Below are positions 54,003 through 61,719 of a stretch of DNA of 64,000 bases, piece by piece (positions within the stretch are counted from its first letter, which is position 1; every line of letters starts with the position of its first letter). Location: assembly GCF_044792555.1 (NCBI RefSeq), contig NZ_CP126238.1, forward strand, positions 1,736,001 through 1,800,000, read 5' to 3'. Position numbers and translations under genes: made by a program. The notes beneath the pieces were generated by a model. The model was not told where the DNA came from, ran no database searches, and was given only the letters and a program-made list of their open reading frames with translations. Source of the stretch: Alicycliphilus denitrificans_A (GTDB lineage Bacteria > Pseudomonadota > Gammaproteobacteria > Burkholderiales > Burkholderiaceae_C).

Positions 54003-54644
54003 TCAGCGCACGCGCATTTTCGGCGCGGGGGTGCCGCGCCTGATGGTTTTGAGGAACTGCTCCAGTGGCGCGGGTGCGGCCACCTGGGGCAGGCTGTCCT
54101 TGTCCGGGCGCAGGGCCCAGAACTCTTTCCAACTGGGGAACAGGTCGTGAAAGGTACCCCAGTAGGGCTCGCGGCCGGGCCAGCGCATCTTCATGTCGCC
54201 GATGGGCGGCTTGTTCAGGTCGGTGGCGTACCAGTAGCAGGGCAGGCGGCGGCGGAAGTACCACTGTCCGTCGATGCGCTCGTAGTCGTCCCAGTACAGC
54301 ATCTGCATGATGACCCACTCGGGGCCGCATTCATGCTCGTTCTTGGAGTAGACGACACCGGTGGCGTGGCCCGAGTCCACGAACTCGATGATGTGCTGGC
54401 CCAGGTGGTGCGAGGTGCCAGTGAACTGGTCGCGCAGGGTCTGGTCCTGCCAGGCCTTGAAATGCGCACGCCCGACCTTGTCCTTACCCACGCGGATGTC
54501 GGGGGCGAAGAGGTTCACATGGGCGTCCATGTCGCGCATGTCCAGCGACAGCGAGTATTTGCCAGCAAGCTGGCGGATGGCGTCGATCGACTCCAGGCGG
54601 TCTATGCGCTCCTCCAGCGTGGAGGGCCAGGTGCTTGTGGTCAT
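54003..54644 (-). CDS. SnoaL-like protein, candidate hydroxysteroid dehydratase (BaiE type)
   Basis: 213 aa NTF2-like fold. ESIDAIRQLAGKYSLSLDMR has Tyr and Asp in the same spacing as the catalytic Tyr-x4-Asp of BaiE (KYFRCLD); SHHLGQHIIEFVD gives the His; RRRLPCYWYATDL gives the Arg. The C-terminal half is longer than BaiE. Combined with an OYE and two SDRs in one operon, removal of a ring hydroxyl (7alpha or 12alpha) of bile acids is a reasonable inference, not proven by sequence. It starts 15 bp before the next SDR and 15 bp after the OYE. Confidence 0.75.
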   Translation of the reverse strand: MTTSTWPSTLEERIDRLESIDAIRQLAGKYSLSLDMRDMDAHVNLFAPDIRVGKDKVGRAHFKAWQDQTLRDQFTGTSHHLGQHIIEFVDSGHATGVVYSKNEHECGPEWVIMQMLYWDDYERIDGQWYFRRRLPCYWYATDLNKPPIGDMKMRWPGREPYWGTFHDLFPSWKEFWALRPDKDSLPQVAAPAPLEQFLKTIRRGTPAPKMRVR

Positions 54645-54659
54645 GAGAACTTCCGGGCG

Positions 54660-55427
54660 TTACAGGGCGGTGACCAGCACGGCCGAGCGGCCGCCATCGA
54701 CGGGCAGCGAGGCGCCGGTGATGTAGCCGGACTCGTCGCTGGCCAGGAAGACGATGGCGTTGGCCAGGTCGTCGGGCTGGCCCACGCGGCCCATGGGGAT
54801 GAGCTTTTCGGTGGCCTTGCGGCTTTCCTCGCTGGCCAGCATGCCGGCGGTGGCCGGGGTCTCGACCACGGCCGGGATGACCACGTTGACGCGCACGCCG
54901 TAGGGCGCACCCTCGGCAGCAGCCGCGCGCGAGAAGTTGTCCACTGCCGCCTTGGCCGCGCTGTAGCCCGCCATCCAGGGCGTACCGAGCTGCCCGCAGA
55001 TGGAGGAAACGTTGACGACCGCGCCGCCCCTGTCCTTCATCAGCTTGAGCGCCGCGCGCGTGCCCCAGAAGGTGCCGTCCACCGTGGTCTGGAAGTTGGC
55101 ATGCCAGTCGGCGGTGCTCATCGTGTCGATACTTCCCCAGGTATAGGCCATGGCGTTGTTGACCAGGATGTCCAGCCTGCCGTGGCGCTGCGCCGCGCCT
55201 TCGATGGCGCCCACGTACTGCGCTTCATTGCCCACGTCGGCCAGCACCGCCTCGGCCTGGCCGCCGGCGGCGCGGATGCCTGCCACCACCGCGTCCAGCG
55301 GCTCCTGGCGGCGCCCGCAGATCACCACCGTCGCGCCCTCCTGCGCCAGGCGCCGCGCCGTGGCCGCGCCAATGCCGCTGCCGCCACCCGAAACAAAGGC
55401 CACCTTGCCTTGCAGTCGATTACCCAT
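54660..55427 (-). CDS. short-chain dehydrogenase (steroid operon 4, second)
   Basis: 255 aa. Loop VSGGGSGIGAATARRLAQEG, CGRRQEPLDAVVAGI, NNAMAY in place of the common NNAGx, active-site Ser of VNVSSICGQ and YSAAKAAVDNF, end VDGGRSAVLVTAL. NAD(P)-dependent oxidation or reduction of a steroid hydroxyl is likely; the position is unknown. It lies between the SDR at 55446 (18 bp) and the SnoaL gene (15 bp), with the same strand and promoter. Confidence 0.85.
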   Translation of the reverse strand: MGNRLQGKVAFVSGGGSGIGAATARRLAQEGATVVICGRRQEPLDAVVAGIRAAGGQAEAVLADVGNEAQYVGAIEGAAQRHGRLDILVNNAMAYTWGSIDTMSTADWHANFQTTVDGTFWGTRAALKLMKDRGGAVVNVSSICGQLGTPWMAGYSAAKAAVDNFSRAAAAEGAPYGVRVNVVIPAVVETPATAGMLASEESRKATEKLIPMGRVGQPDDLANAIVFLASDESGYITGASLPVDGGRSAVLVTAL

Positions 55428-55445
55428 TGCTGTTCTCCCTGGTGA

Positions 55446-56177
55446 TCACAAGAAGGCGCTGCCGCCGTTGACGGCCACGCTCTGGCCGGTGACAAAGCCG
55501 CTGTCGTCGCTGACCAGGAACACCGCCACCTTGGCAACGTCATCGGGCTCGGCCATGCGGCCCATGGGCACGCCGGCGATGATGGCGTCGGCCCATTCCT
55601 GGGGGATGCCCTGCATCATGGGCGTGTTGGTGGGGCCGGGCACCAGGGTGTTGACGCGCACGCCGCTCTTGGCTAGTTCCTTGGCCATGACACGGGTCAG
55701 GCCCTGGATGGCGGCCTTGGAGGTGACGTAGTGCGCCGGACCGTCGCCGCTCACGGCCGAGGTACTGCCCACGTTGACCACCACGCCGCCGCCGGACTTC
55801 AGCATGGCGCGCACCGCGGCGCGGGCGCAGTAGAAGGCGCCGTTCAGGTTCACGCTGATGACGCGGGCCCAGGCCTCGTCCGACATTTCGGTGAAGCTGT
55901 CCATGCCGCCCGTGCCGGCGTTGTTCACCAGCACGTCCACGCGGCCGCGCTGCGCCAGCACTTCATCGACCAGCACGTTCACAGCGGCGGAGTCGGCCAC
56001 GTTGAGTGCGCGCGCCAGGTGCTGGCCGTCCAGTCCTTCGAGGGTCTGCTGCGCGGCTTCGAGATTCAGGTCCAGCGCCACCACGGTGGCGCCTTCGGCG
56101 GCAAACCGGCGTGCAATCGCACGGCCCATGCCCTGGCCGGCGCCGGTTACCAGCGCCACTTTGTCTTTGAGTTTCAT
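55446..56177 (-). CDS. short-chain dehydrogenase (steroid operon 4, first)
   Basis: 243 aa. MKLKDKVALVTGAGQGMGRA; VALDLNLEAAQQTLEG; NNAGTGGMDSF; VNVGSTSAVSGDGPAHYVTS with YVTSKAA; VPGPTNTPMMQGIP. The layout is that of hydroxysteroid or 3-oxoacyl reductases. The start at 56177 is chosen over an upstream ATG at 56252, because that one lies inside operator site 4. It heads the operon that also holds a second SDR, a SnoaL protein and an OYE. Confidence 0.85.
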   Translation of the reverse strand: MKLKDKVALVTGAGQGMGRAIARRFAAEGATVVALDLNLEAAQQTLEGLDGQHLARALNVADSAAVNVLVDEVLAQRGRVDVLVNNAGTGGMDSFTEMSDEAWARVISVNLNGAFYCARAAVRAMLKSGGGVVVNVGSTSAVSGDGPAHYVTSKAAIQGLTRVMAKELAKSGVRVNTLVPGPTNTPMMQGIPQEWADAIIAGVPMGRMAEPDDVAKVAVFLVSDDSGFVTGQSVAVNGGSAFL

Positions 56178-56249
56178 GTTTCGCTCCGATGGTCGGTACC
56201 GGGCTCCACAGCCCGTTGGCGCAAGCGTAGGCATGCAGGGGCGGCGAGC

Positions 56250-56269
56250 CATCGTCCGATGGGACTACG
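56250..56269 (-). promoter_or_regulatory. putative steroid-regulon operator, site 4
   Basis: Minus strand CGTAGTCC-CATC-GGACGATG. GGACGATG is proximal to the SDR gene, 20 bp before TACGCT (56229-56224). The distance to the ATG is 72 bp. It lies in the 133-bp gap after fadD3. Confidence 0.7.
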
Positions 56270-56310
56270 GCCGGTGGTATTTCTGCGGGCGCCTGGGTAT
56301 CGCCGCGCCT

Positions 56311-57939
56311 TTACTGCCCCCGTACTGGGCACTGCGCCAGCGCCTGCTGCTGCAGCTCGCGCTTGACCACCTTGTTGGAGGCGTTGATCGGAAACTGCGT
56401 GAAATTCAGTACATGGCGCGGCACCTTGTAGTTGGCCATGTGGGCTCGCGCCCAGGAGATCAGGGCCTGGGCGTCGATGGGTTCGCCGCTGCGCGTGATG
56501 ACGCAGGCGCAGCCGACCTCGCCCATGCGCTCGTCGGGTACGCCGACCACGGCTACCTGGGCGATGTCGGGATGGGCCGAGAGCAGGCGCTCGATCTCCG
56601 CCGGGTAGCAGTTGAAACCGCCGACGATGAACATGTCTTTGAGCCGATCGGTGATGCGCAGGTAGCCGCGCGCGTCCAGCACCCCCACGTCGCCGGTGTG
56701 CAGCCAGCCATGCTCGTCTATGGCCTCGCGCGTGGCGGCCTCGTCCTCAAAGTAGCCCTGCATCACGTGGTAGCCGCGCAGCAGCACTTCGCCGGCCTCG
56801 CCCGCGGGCACGTCGCGGCCCTGCTCATCGACGCAGCGCACCTCGGTGCCGGGCAGGGCGTGGCCGCAGGTGCTGGCCACGGTCTCGGCGCTGTCGCTGG
56901 GCTCGCACAGGGTGGCGCAGCCGCCACACTCGGTCAGGCCGTAGGCAGTGGTCACGTTGGTGATGCCCAGTTCCTCGCGCATGCGCCGGATCAGCACCGG
57001 CGGCACCGTGGCCGCGCCGGTGACCGAGGAGCGCAGCGAGGACAGGTCGTAGCTTTGGAGCTGCGGGTGCGCCAGCATGGTCAGGAACAGCGTGGGCGGG
57101 CCGGGCATGAAGCTGATGCGGTCGCGCGCGATGCGGGTGAGCACGGCGTCGGCGTCGAACACCTGCTCGGGGTAGACCGTGGCGCCGCGCACAAAGGCCG
57201 CCACCCAGCCGGCCTTGTAGCCAAAGGTGTGAAAGAACGGGTTGACAATGAGGTAGCGGTCTTCCGCCCCCAGTCCCACCACGCGCGACCATTCGTCAAA
57301 GGCGCGGATGGTGGGGCCATGCGCCGCCATCACGCCCTTGGGGCGGCCCGTGGTGCCGGAGGTGAACATCAGGTCCGCCGTGCTCTGCGGGCCCAGCGTC
57401 GCCTCGCGAGCGAGCACGGCGCTGTTGGGCACATCCTTGCCCAGGGCGAGGAAATCCGTCCAGGCATGGTCACCCGCGCCGCTGACGCCCGCGCGCGTGG
57501 CGTCGCGCAGCACCACCACATGCGCCAGCGTCGCCGGTCGGTAGTCCTGCAGCAGCGCGGGGTAGTACTGGTTCAGGAAGTCGCCAATGCAAAACAGCAC
57601 GCGTGCCCGGCTGCGCTCCAGGATGTCGGCCGCCTCCATGCCCTTCATGCGGGTGTTGAGCGGCACCAGGATGCAGCCGGCCGCGTGCACGCCGCAGGCG
57701 GCGGTGATCCATTCGTGCAGATTCGGCGCCCACAGCGCCACGCGGTCATCGGCCGCAACGCCCAGGGCGATCAGGCTGCGCGCGACCTGCTCGCTGCCTT
57801 GCAGCAGCTGGGCGTAGCTCAGGGTGGTGTCGCCATCGACGATGGCCGGGCGGCTGCCGTGCTGCTGGGCCGACTGGCGGATCAGCGCGGGCAGGTGCGG
57901 CGGCAGGTGCGCAGGGTGGGGGTAGGAGGGGGCGGGCAT
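56311..57939 (-). CDS. fadD3: acyl-CoA synthetase, FadD3 type (HIP-CoA ligase)
   Basis: 542 aa AMP-forming ligase. LMFTSGTTGRPKGVMAAHGP (AMP motif), INPFFHTFGYKAG-like VNPFFHTFGYKAGWVAAFV, SFMPGPPTLFLTML, VTGAATVPPVLIRRM, TAYGLTECGGCATL, GWLHTGDVGVLD and LKDMFIVGGFNCYPAEIER. The FFHTFGYKAG, GPPT and TGAATVPxVL segments agree with what I recall of FadD3, which activates the propanoate side chain of HIP. It starts 9 bp after the kshB stop, and is the end of the tesH-tesI-HSD-kshB-fadD3 run. Confidence 0.88.
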   Translation of the reverse strand: MPAPSYPHPAHLPPHLPALIRQSAQQHGSRPAIVDGDTTLSYAQLLQGSEQVARSLIALGVAADDRVALWAPNLHEWITAACGVHAAGCILVPLNTRMKGMEAADILERSRARVLFCIGDFLNQYYPALLQDYRPATLAHVVVLRDATRAGVSGAGDHAWTDFLALGKDVPNSAVLAREATLGPQSTADLMFTSGTTGRPKGVMAAHGPTIRAFDEWSRVVGLGAEDRYLIVNPFFHTFGYKAGWVAAFVRGATVYPEQVFDADAVLTRIARDRISFMPGPPTLFLTMLAHPQLQSYDLSSLRSSVTGAATVPPVLIRRMREELGITNVTTAYGLTECGGCATLCEPSDSAETVASTCGHALPGTEVRCVDEQGRDVPAGEAGEVLLRGYHVMQGYFEDEAATREAIDEHGWLHTGDVGVLDARGYLRITDRLKDMFIVGGFNCYPAEIERLLSAHPDIAQVAVVGVPDERMGEVGCACVITRSGEPIDAQALISWARAHMANYKVPRHVLNFTQFPINASNKVVKRELQQQALAQCPVRGQ

Positions 57940-57948
57940 GGGCGGGGT

Positions 57949-58998
57949 TTACTCAGGGAACTGGATGCGCAGCTTCTTGCTGGTGGGCACGGCCTGGCAG
58001 GACAGCGTCCAGGCCTTGGCCAGGTCCTTCTTGTCCAGGGCCTCGTTGTGGCGCAGGTGCACGCTGCCCTCTTTGACCTGGCACATGCACGAGGCGCACA
58101 TGCCCGCCTGGCAGGAGTAGGGCGCGTTGATGCCCGCGCGCAGCGCGGCTTCGAGCAGGGTCTCGGTGCCGGCGCAGCGCAGCTGGTAGGTCTCGCCGTC
58201 CAGGCGCAGCTCGACTTCGGCCTCGTCCACGGCGTCAGGCACGGGCGCGGCGGCGGGGGCCGGGGTGCTGGGGGCGTCCTCCTCGGGCAGCGAGGCAAAG
58301 CGCTCCACATGCACGCGTTCCTGAGGCATCTCGATCGCCTGCAGCGCGGCCACGGCGGCATCCATGAAGAGGCCGGGGCCGCAGATGAAGGCCTGGGCCG
58401 CCCGGCTGTGGCGTGCCAGCTCGGCCAGTTGCGCCACCGAAGGCACACCCTGCACCGAATCGAGCCAGTGGATGATGGACAGGCGGGAGGGGTAAGCACC
58501 GGCCAGGGCCTTCAATTCGTCACGGAAGATGACGGAGCGCTCATCGCGATTCGCGTAGAGCAGGGTGATGCCCCCGCTGCCGCCCTGCAGCGCGCTACGC
58601 AGGATGGAGAACACCGGGGTGATGCCGCTGCCGCCCGCGAGCAGCAGGAAATCGCCATCGAGCGCACGCGGTGTGAACACGCCCGCAGGCGCCATGACCT
58701 CGATGCTGTCGCCCACGCGCACGTTGTCGCAGACCCAGTTGGAGCCGCGCCCGTCCTGCACGCGCTTGATGGTCACGCGTGGAGCTTCATCGACGCCCGG
58801 CGCGCTGGACATGGAGTAGCAGCGCGGCAGCCAGCGCCCGCCCACGGGCAGGCGCAGCGTGAGGAACTGGCCCGGCTTGTAGCGAAAGGCCTGCTGCAGC
58901 GCGGGCGGGATGGCAAAGACCAGGGATTTGGTGTCCGGCGTTTCATCCACTACGGCCTGCACCGTGAGGGCGTGGTAGCGCGATGCGGCGGTCGTCAT
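57949..58998 (-). CDS. kshB: 3-ketosteroid 9alpha-hydroxylase reductase component, KshB type
   Basis: 349 aa in the order FAD domain, NAD domain, C-terminal plant-type [2Fe-2S] ferredoxin. RCYSMSSAPG (FAD, RxYS), VMAPAGVFTP, LLLAGGSGITPVFSIL (NAD), CGPGLFMDAA and the cluster ligands CQAGMCASCMCQV...LSCQ. This domain order is that of KshB/PaaE-type reductases. KshB passes electrons from NADH to the oxygenase KshA, which opens ring B after TesH action; KshA is not in the window. The start at 58998 lies 2 bp before the SDR stop. Confidence 0.87.
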   Translation of the reverse strand: MTTAASRYHALTVQAVVDETPDTKSLVFAIPPALQQAFRYKPGQFLTLRLPVGGRWLPRCYSMSSAPGVDEAPRVTIKRVQDGRGSNWVCDNVRVGDSIEVMAPAGVFTPRALDGDFLLLAGGSGITPVFSILRSALQGGSGGITLLYANRDERSVIFRDELKALAGAYPSRLSIIHWLDSVQGVPSVAQLAELARHSRAAQAFICGPGLFMDAAVAALQAIEMPQERVHVERFASLPEEDAPSTPAPAAAPVPDAVDEAEVELRLDGETYQLRCAGTETLLEAALRAGINAPYSCQAGMCASCMCQVKEGSVHLRHNEALDKKDLAKAWTLSCQAVPTSKKLRIQFPE

Positions 58999-59000
58999 GG

Positions 59001-59759
59001 TCACAGGCCCATGCCCAGGATGGCGCTGTCGGCGCGGATTTCGGCGCCGCTGATGGCACTGGATGCGTCGCTCGCAAGGAAGACCATCACCTGCGCGATC
59101 TTGTCGGGCATGGCGGCGCGGCCCTTGGGGTTCTTTTGCGGGTCGAACAGCAGAAACTGTGCGGGCACGCCCGGGGCGCTGGCCTGCATCATGGGGGTGT
59201 AGATGCCGTCCGGGTGCACGGAGTTGACACGGATCGCCAGCCCATTCTTGCGGCAGTACAGCGCCGTGGTGCGCGTGATGGCGCCCACTGCGGCCTTGGA
59301 GGCGCTGTAACCCAGGTAATTCTCGACCGGCAGCCAGGATGAGACCGAGGCCATGTTGACGATGCTGCCGCCGCGCTCCTTCATGGCCGCCACGCCGTGC
59401 TGGCAGCCCAGGAACACCGAGGCCGCGTTGACCTGCATGAGCTGCTGGAACTGCGCCAGCGTGGCTGTCTCCACATTGCCTGGGATGAGGATGCCGGCGT
59501 TGTTCACCAGGATGTCCAGCGGACCGAAATGCTGCTGCGCAGTGGCGATGGCGGCTTGCCAGTCGCCTTCCTGCGTCACGTCGTGGCGCACGAAGACGGC
59601 GTTCGCGCCGCACTCGGCCGCCAGCGCCTGGCCCGCGGCCTCGTTCACATCGCTGATGACCACGCGCGCGCCTTCGCGCAGCAGCAGCAGCACCACTTCA
59701 CGGCCCACGCCGCTGGCCGCACCGGTGACCAGGGCGACCTTGTTGTCTACTTGTCCCAT
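59001..59759 (-). CDS. 3beta/17beta-hydroxysteroid dehydrogenase
   Basis: 252 aa, very like the classical Comamonas testosteroni 3beta/17beta-HSD. KVALVTGAASGVGREVVLLL; VFVRHDVTQEGDWQAAI; NNAGILIPGN; VNMASVSSWLPVENYLGYSA (Ser ... Tyr of YSASKAA); RVNSVHPDGIYTPMMQASAP; LASDASSAISGAEIRADSAI then LGMGL. It oxidises the 3beta- or 17beta-hydroxyl of C19/C18 steroids to ketones with NAD, feeding TesH/TesI. It lies between tesI (with a repeat-rich 280-bp gap) and kshB. Confidence 0.93.
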   Translation of the reverse strand: MGQVDNKVALVTGAASGVGREVVLLLLREGARVVISDVNEAAGQALAAECGANAVFVRHDVTQEGDWQAAIATAQQHFGPLDILVNNAGILIPGNVETATLAQFQQLMQVNAASVFLGCQHGVAAMKERGGSIVNMASVSSWLPVENYLGYSASKAAVGAITRTTALYCRKNGLAIRVNSVHPDGIYTPMMQASAPGVPAQFLLFDPQKNPKGRAAMPDKIAQVMVFLASDASSAISGAEIRADSAILGMGL

Positions 59760-59785
59760 ACCATGACCTTTTTAGTTGGCTTGCA

Positions 59786-59838
59786 ATTTTTTGATAGCTG
59801 TTTACGCTTATTGGGCATGTGTTTTCGGCTGTTTTTTC
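59786..59838. repeat. short dispersed repeat (family 1, copy H)
   Basis: TTTTTTGATAGCTGTTTACG, CTTATTGGGCATGTGTTTTC, GGCTGTTTTTTCC in the HSD-tesI gap, matching the family start and core. Confidence 0.55.
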
Positions 59839-59897
59839 CGAAATTTGCTTACGCCTTTTCGCAAATTACAACCCTATGCCAAGGGGCGAATTTTTCT

Positions 59898-60007
59898 CCT
59901 GCCCCCATCTGGGAGAAGGCTGGGATGGGGGCTGACGACGCAGGTTTGGAGGCTGTCGTCCAAACCTTGGCCGCGGGCTCCCACCCCAACCCCAGAGGGG
60001 GAGGGAG
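59898..60007. repeat. GC-rich inverted intergenic repeat (family 3, copy 3)
   Basis: CTGCCCCCATCTGGGAGAAG, GGATGGGGGC on the left; GCTCCCACCCCAACCCCAGA, GGGGGAGGGAG on the right. Between the arms is an extra inverted pair, CGACGCAGGTTTGGA/TCCAAACC. It fills most of the 280-bp HSD-tesI gap. Confidence 0.65.
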
Positions 60008-60039
60008 TGAATACCGGCGCCGCGGCTTGCACGCATACG

Positions 60040-61719
60040 CTATGCCTGCGCCGCAGCGCGCCCGGCGCGGCGGCCCGAGAACACGCAGTCCGCCAGCGAC
60101 AGGCCGCTGATGTAGCGCGACGAGGGCAGGCCTATGGCGCTGCGCCCGGCGGCGTACAGCCCGGGAATGGCCAGGCCCGTGCCGCCCAGCACCTGGCCGT
60201 TGTCCTCGTCCACGCGCAGGCCGCCCAGGCTCAGCGTGGCCAGGGGGAACAGCGGATTGCCTATGGAGATGTCCATGGCCAGCAGCGGCCCCCGCAGCGC
60301 GTGGCACATGTCGGTGGATTTGCCAAAGGCGTCCTCGCCTTGGCCCTGCGCGGCGGCGTTGGCCGCATGGATGCTGGCCGCAAGCCGTGCCGGGTCGGCG
60401 CCTATGCGCGTGGCCAGCACCTGGGCGTTGGGCGCCTTCGCCGCCTTGAGCCACATCATCGCCAGCGCGGGCAGGGACTGGAAGGCCCACAGTCCGCCAA
60501 ACAGGCATTGGCGCGTGGCCTGGCGGCGCAGGCGGGCATCCAGGATCAGCCAGGCCTTGCCGCCCTGGTGCTCGACCAGCTCGTGGCCCAGGGTGGCGCC
60601 GTAGACCTGTTCGTTGCAGAAGCGCTCGCCCCGGCGATTCACCACCAGGCCTTGCGGCCACACGGCGGGCGGGGTGATGAAGCGCCAGCAGGAAATGTTG
60701 TCCAGCCCATCGCTGGCCGCGCCCACGCTCTCGCCCAGGCGCAGGCCGCTGCCGTCGCAGCCCGCGTCGCCAATCGGCCAGCCCTTGCGCGTGTGCGGCG
60801 CATGCTGCGTGACGAGTTCGGGGTTGAAGACATAGCCGCCGGTGGACAGCACCACGCCGTGGCTCGCGCGCACCAGGCGCGGCTGGGCGGCCTGCTGCTC
60901 CAGCTCTGCGGCTTGGCGCAGGCAGGCCATGGCCTTGGCGGCGCGGAAGGTGCGGTGGCGCACATACTGGCGGTGCAGCTCGGCGTGGCGGGCGGTGCGC
61001 GGGTCGCCCGCGGGCATTTGCCAAACTTCCACACCCAGCACGCGCGCGGCCTGGCCGTCCCGCCCTTTTTCGCACACCAGGCGGCGCACCGTGGCCTGCA
61101 GCAATGTTGTCGCACCGGCGCGCAGCGTCGCCGCCTGCAGCGCGGCAAACAGCGCGGCGCCCGACTGGCCTTTGGCGACGACGCGGTGGCCGCGCGGAGC
61201 GGGCTTTTGCCCGGCGCTCAGGTGCTGGCCGTAGGCGGGCACCATTTCGTTGCCCGAGTAGTAGAGGTACTTCCCGTCCGGCGGGTAGGAGGTCTTGTGG
61301 TCGGGCATGGTGGCGTCAAAGCGCACGCCATGGCCCTCCAGCCACTCCAGGTTGGCCACGCTGTCACGGCAGAAGCGCGCCAGAGTGTCGTCGTGCACCA
61401 CGCCGTTGACCTCGTGCCGCAGATAGGCGTGCATGGCCTTGGGGCTGTCGCTGAAGCCGGCCTGGCGCTGCTGCGCCGTGCCACCGCCCGCGTACACCAC
61501 GCCGCCCGAGAGTGCGCTGGCGCCGCCGCCCTCGAAGCGGTCTATGACCAGTACGCTTGCGCCCTCGTGGCGCGCCTCTAGCGCGGCGCAGGCACCGGCC
61601 GCGCCCCAGCCGACGACGACCACATCGGCGCTGTCGCTCCATGCCGCGTCCTGCGCATCGCCCAGCAGCAGGGGCGGGGCGATGGGGGTGACGGTGAAGC
61701 CGCGCTGGGTGTGTCTCAT
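60040..61719 (-). CDS. tesI: FAD-dependent 3-ketosteroid dehydrogenase, TesI/delta4(5alpha) type
   Basis: 559 aa FAD-binding-2 family. VVVVGWGAAGACAALEARHE (FAD), FEGGGASALSGGVVYAGGGT; LSTGGYVFNPELV; GLYAAGRSAIGLPSSRYISG LSLADCVFSGRR (C-terminal FAD and active-site region, split). The C-terminus lacks the TYPGxG loop of delta1-dehydrogenases and instead reads SSRYISGLSLADC, as in delta4(5alpha)-ketosteroid dehydrogenases. It introduces the C4-C5 double bond. It overlaps the tesH stop by 3 bp (ATGA). Confidence 0.82.
   Translation of the reverse strand: MRHTQRGFTVTPIAPPLLLGDAQDAAWSDSADVVVVGWGAAGACAALEARHEGASVLVIDRFEGGGASALSGGVVYAGGGTAQQRQAGFSDSPKAMHAYLRHEVNGVVHDDTLARFCRDSVANLEWLEGHGVRFDATMPDHKTSYPPDGKYLYYSGNEMVPAYGQHLSAGQKPAPRGHRVVAKGQSGAALFAALQAATLRAGATTLLQATVRRLVCEKGRDGQAARVLGVEVWQMPAGDPRTARHAELHRQYVRHRTFRAAKAMACLRQAAELEQQAAQPRLVRASHGVVLSTGGYVFNPELVTQHAPHTRKGWPIGDAGCDGSGLRLGESVGAASDGLDNISCWRFITPPAVWPQGLVVNRRGERFCNEQVYGATLGHELVEHQGGKAWLILDARLRRQATRQCLFGGLWAFQSLPALAMMWLKAAKAPNAQVLATRIGADPARLAASIHAANAAAQGQGEDAFGKSTDMCHALRGPLLAMDISIGNPLFPLATLSLGGLRVDEDNGQVLGGTGLAIPGLYAAGRSAIGLPSSRYISGLSLADCVFSGRRAGRAAAQA

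Noticed and set aside
55858..59202. Plus-strand open frame of more than 1100 codons opposite the SDR-fadD3-kshB genes
   Set aside because: It runs across several well-supported minus-strand genes and their gaps; no domain or start signal supports it.
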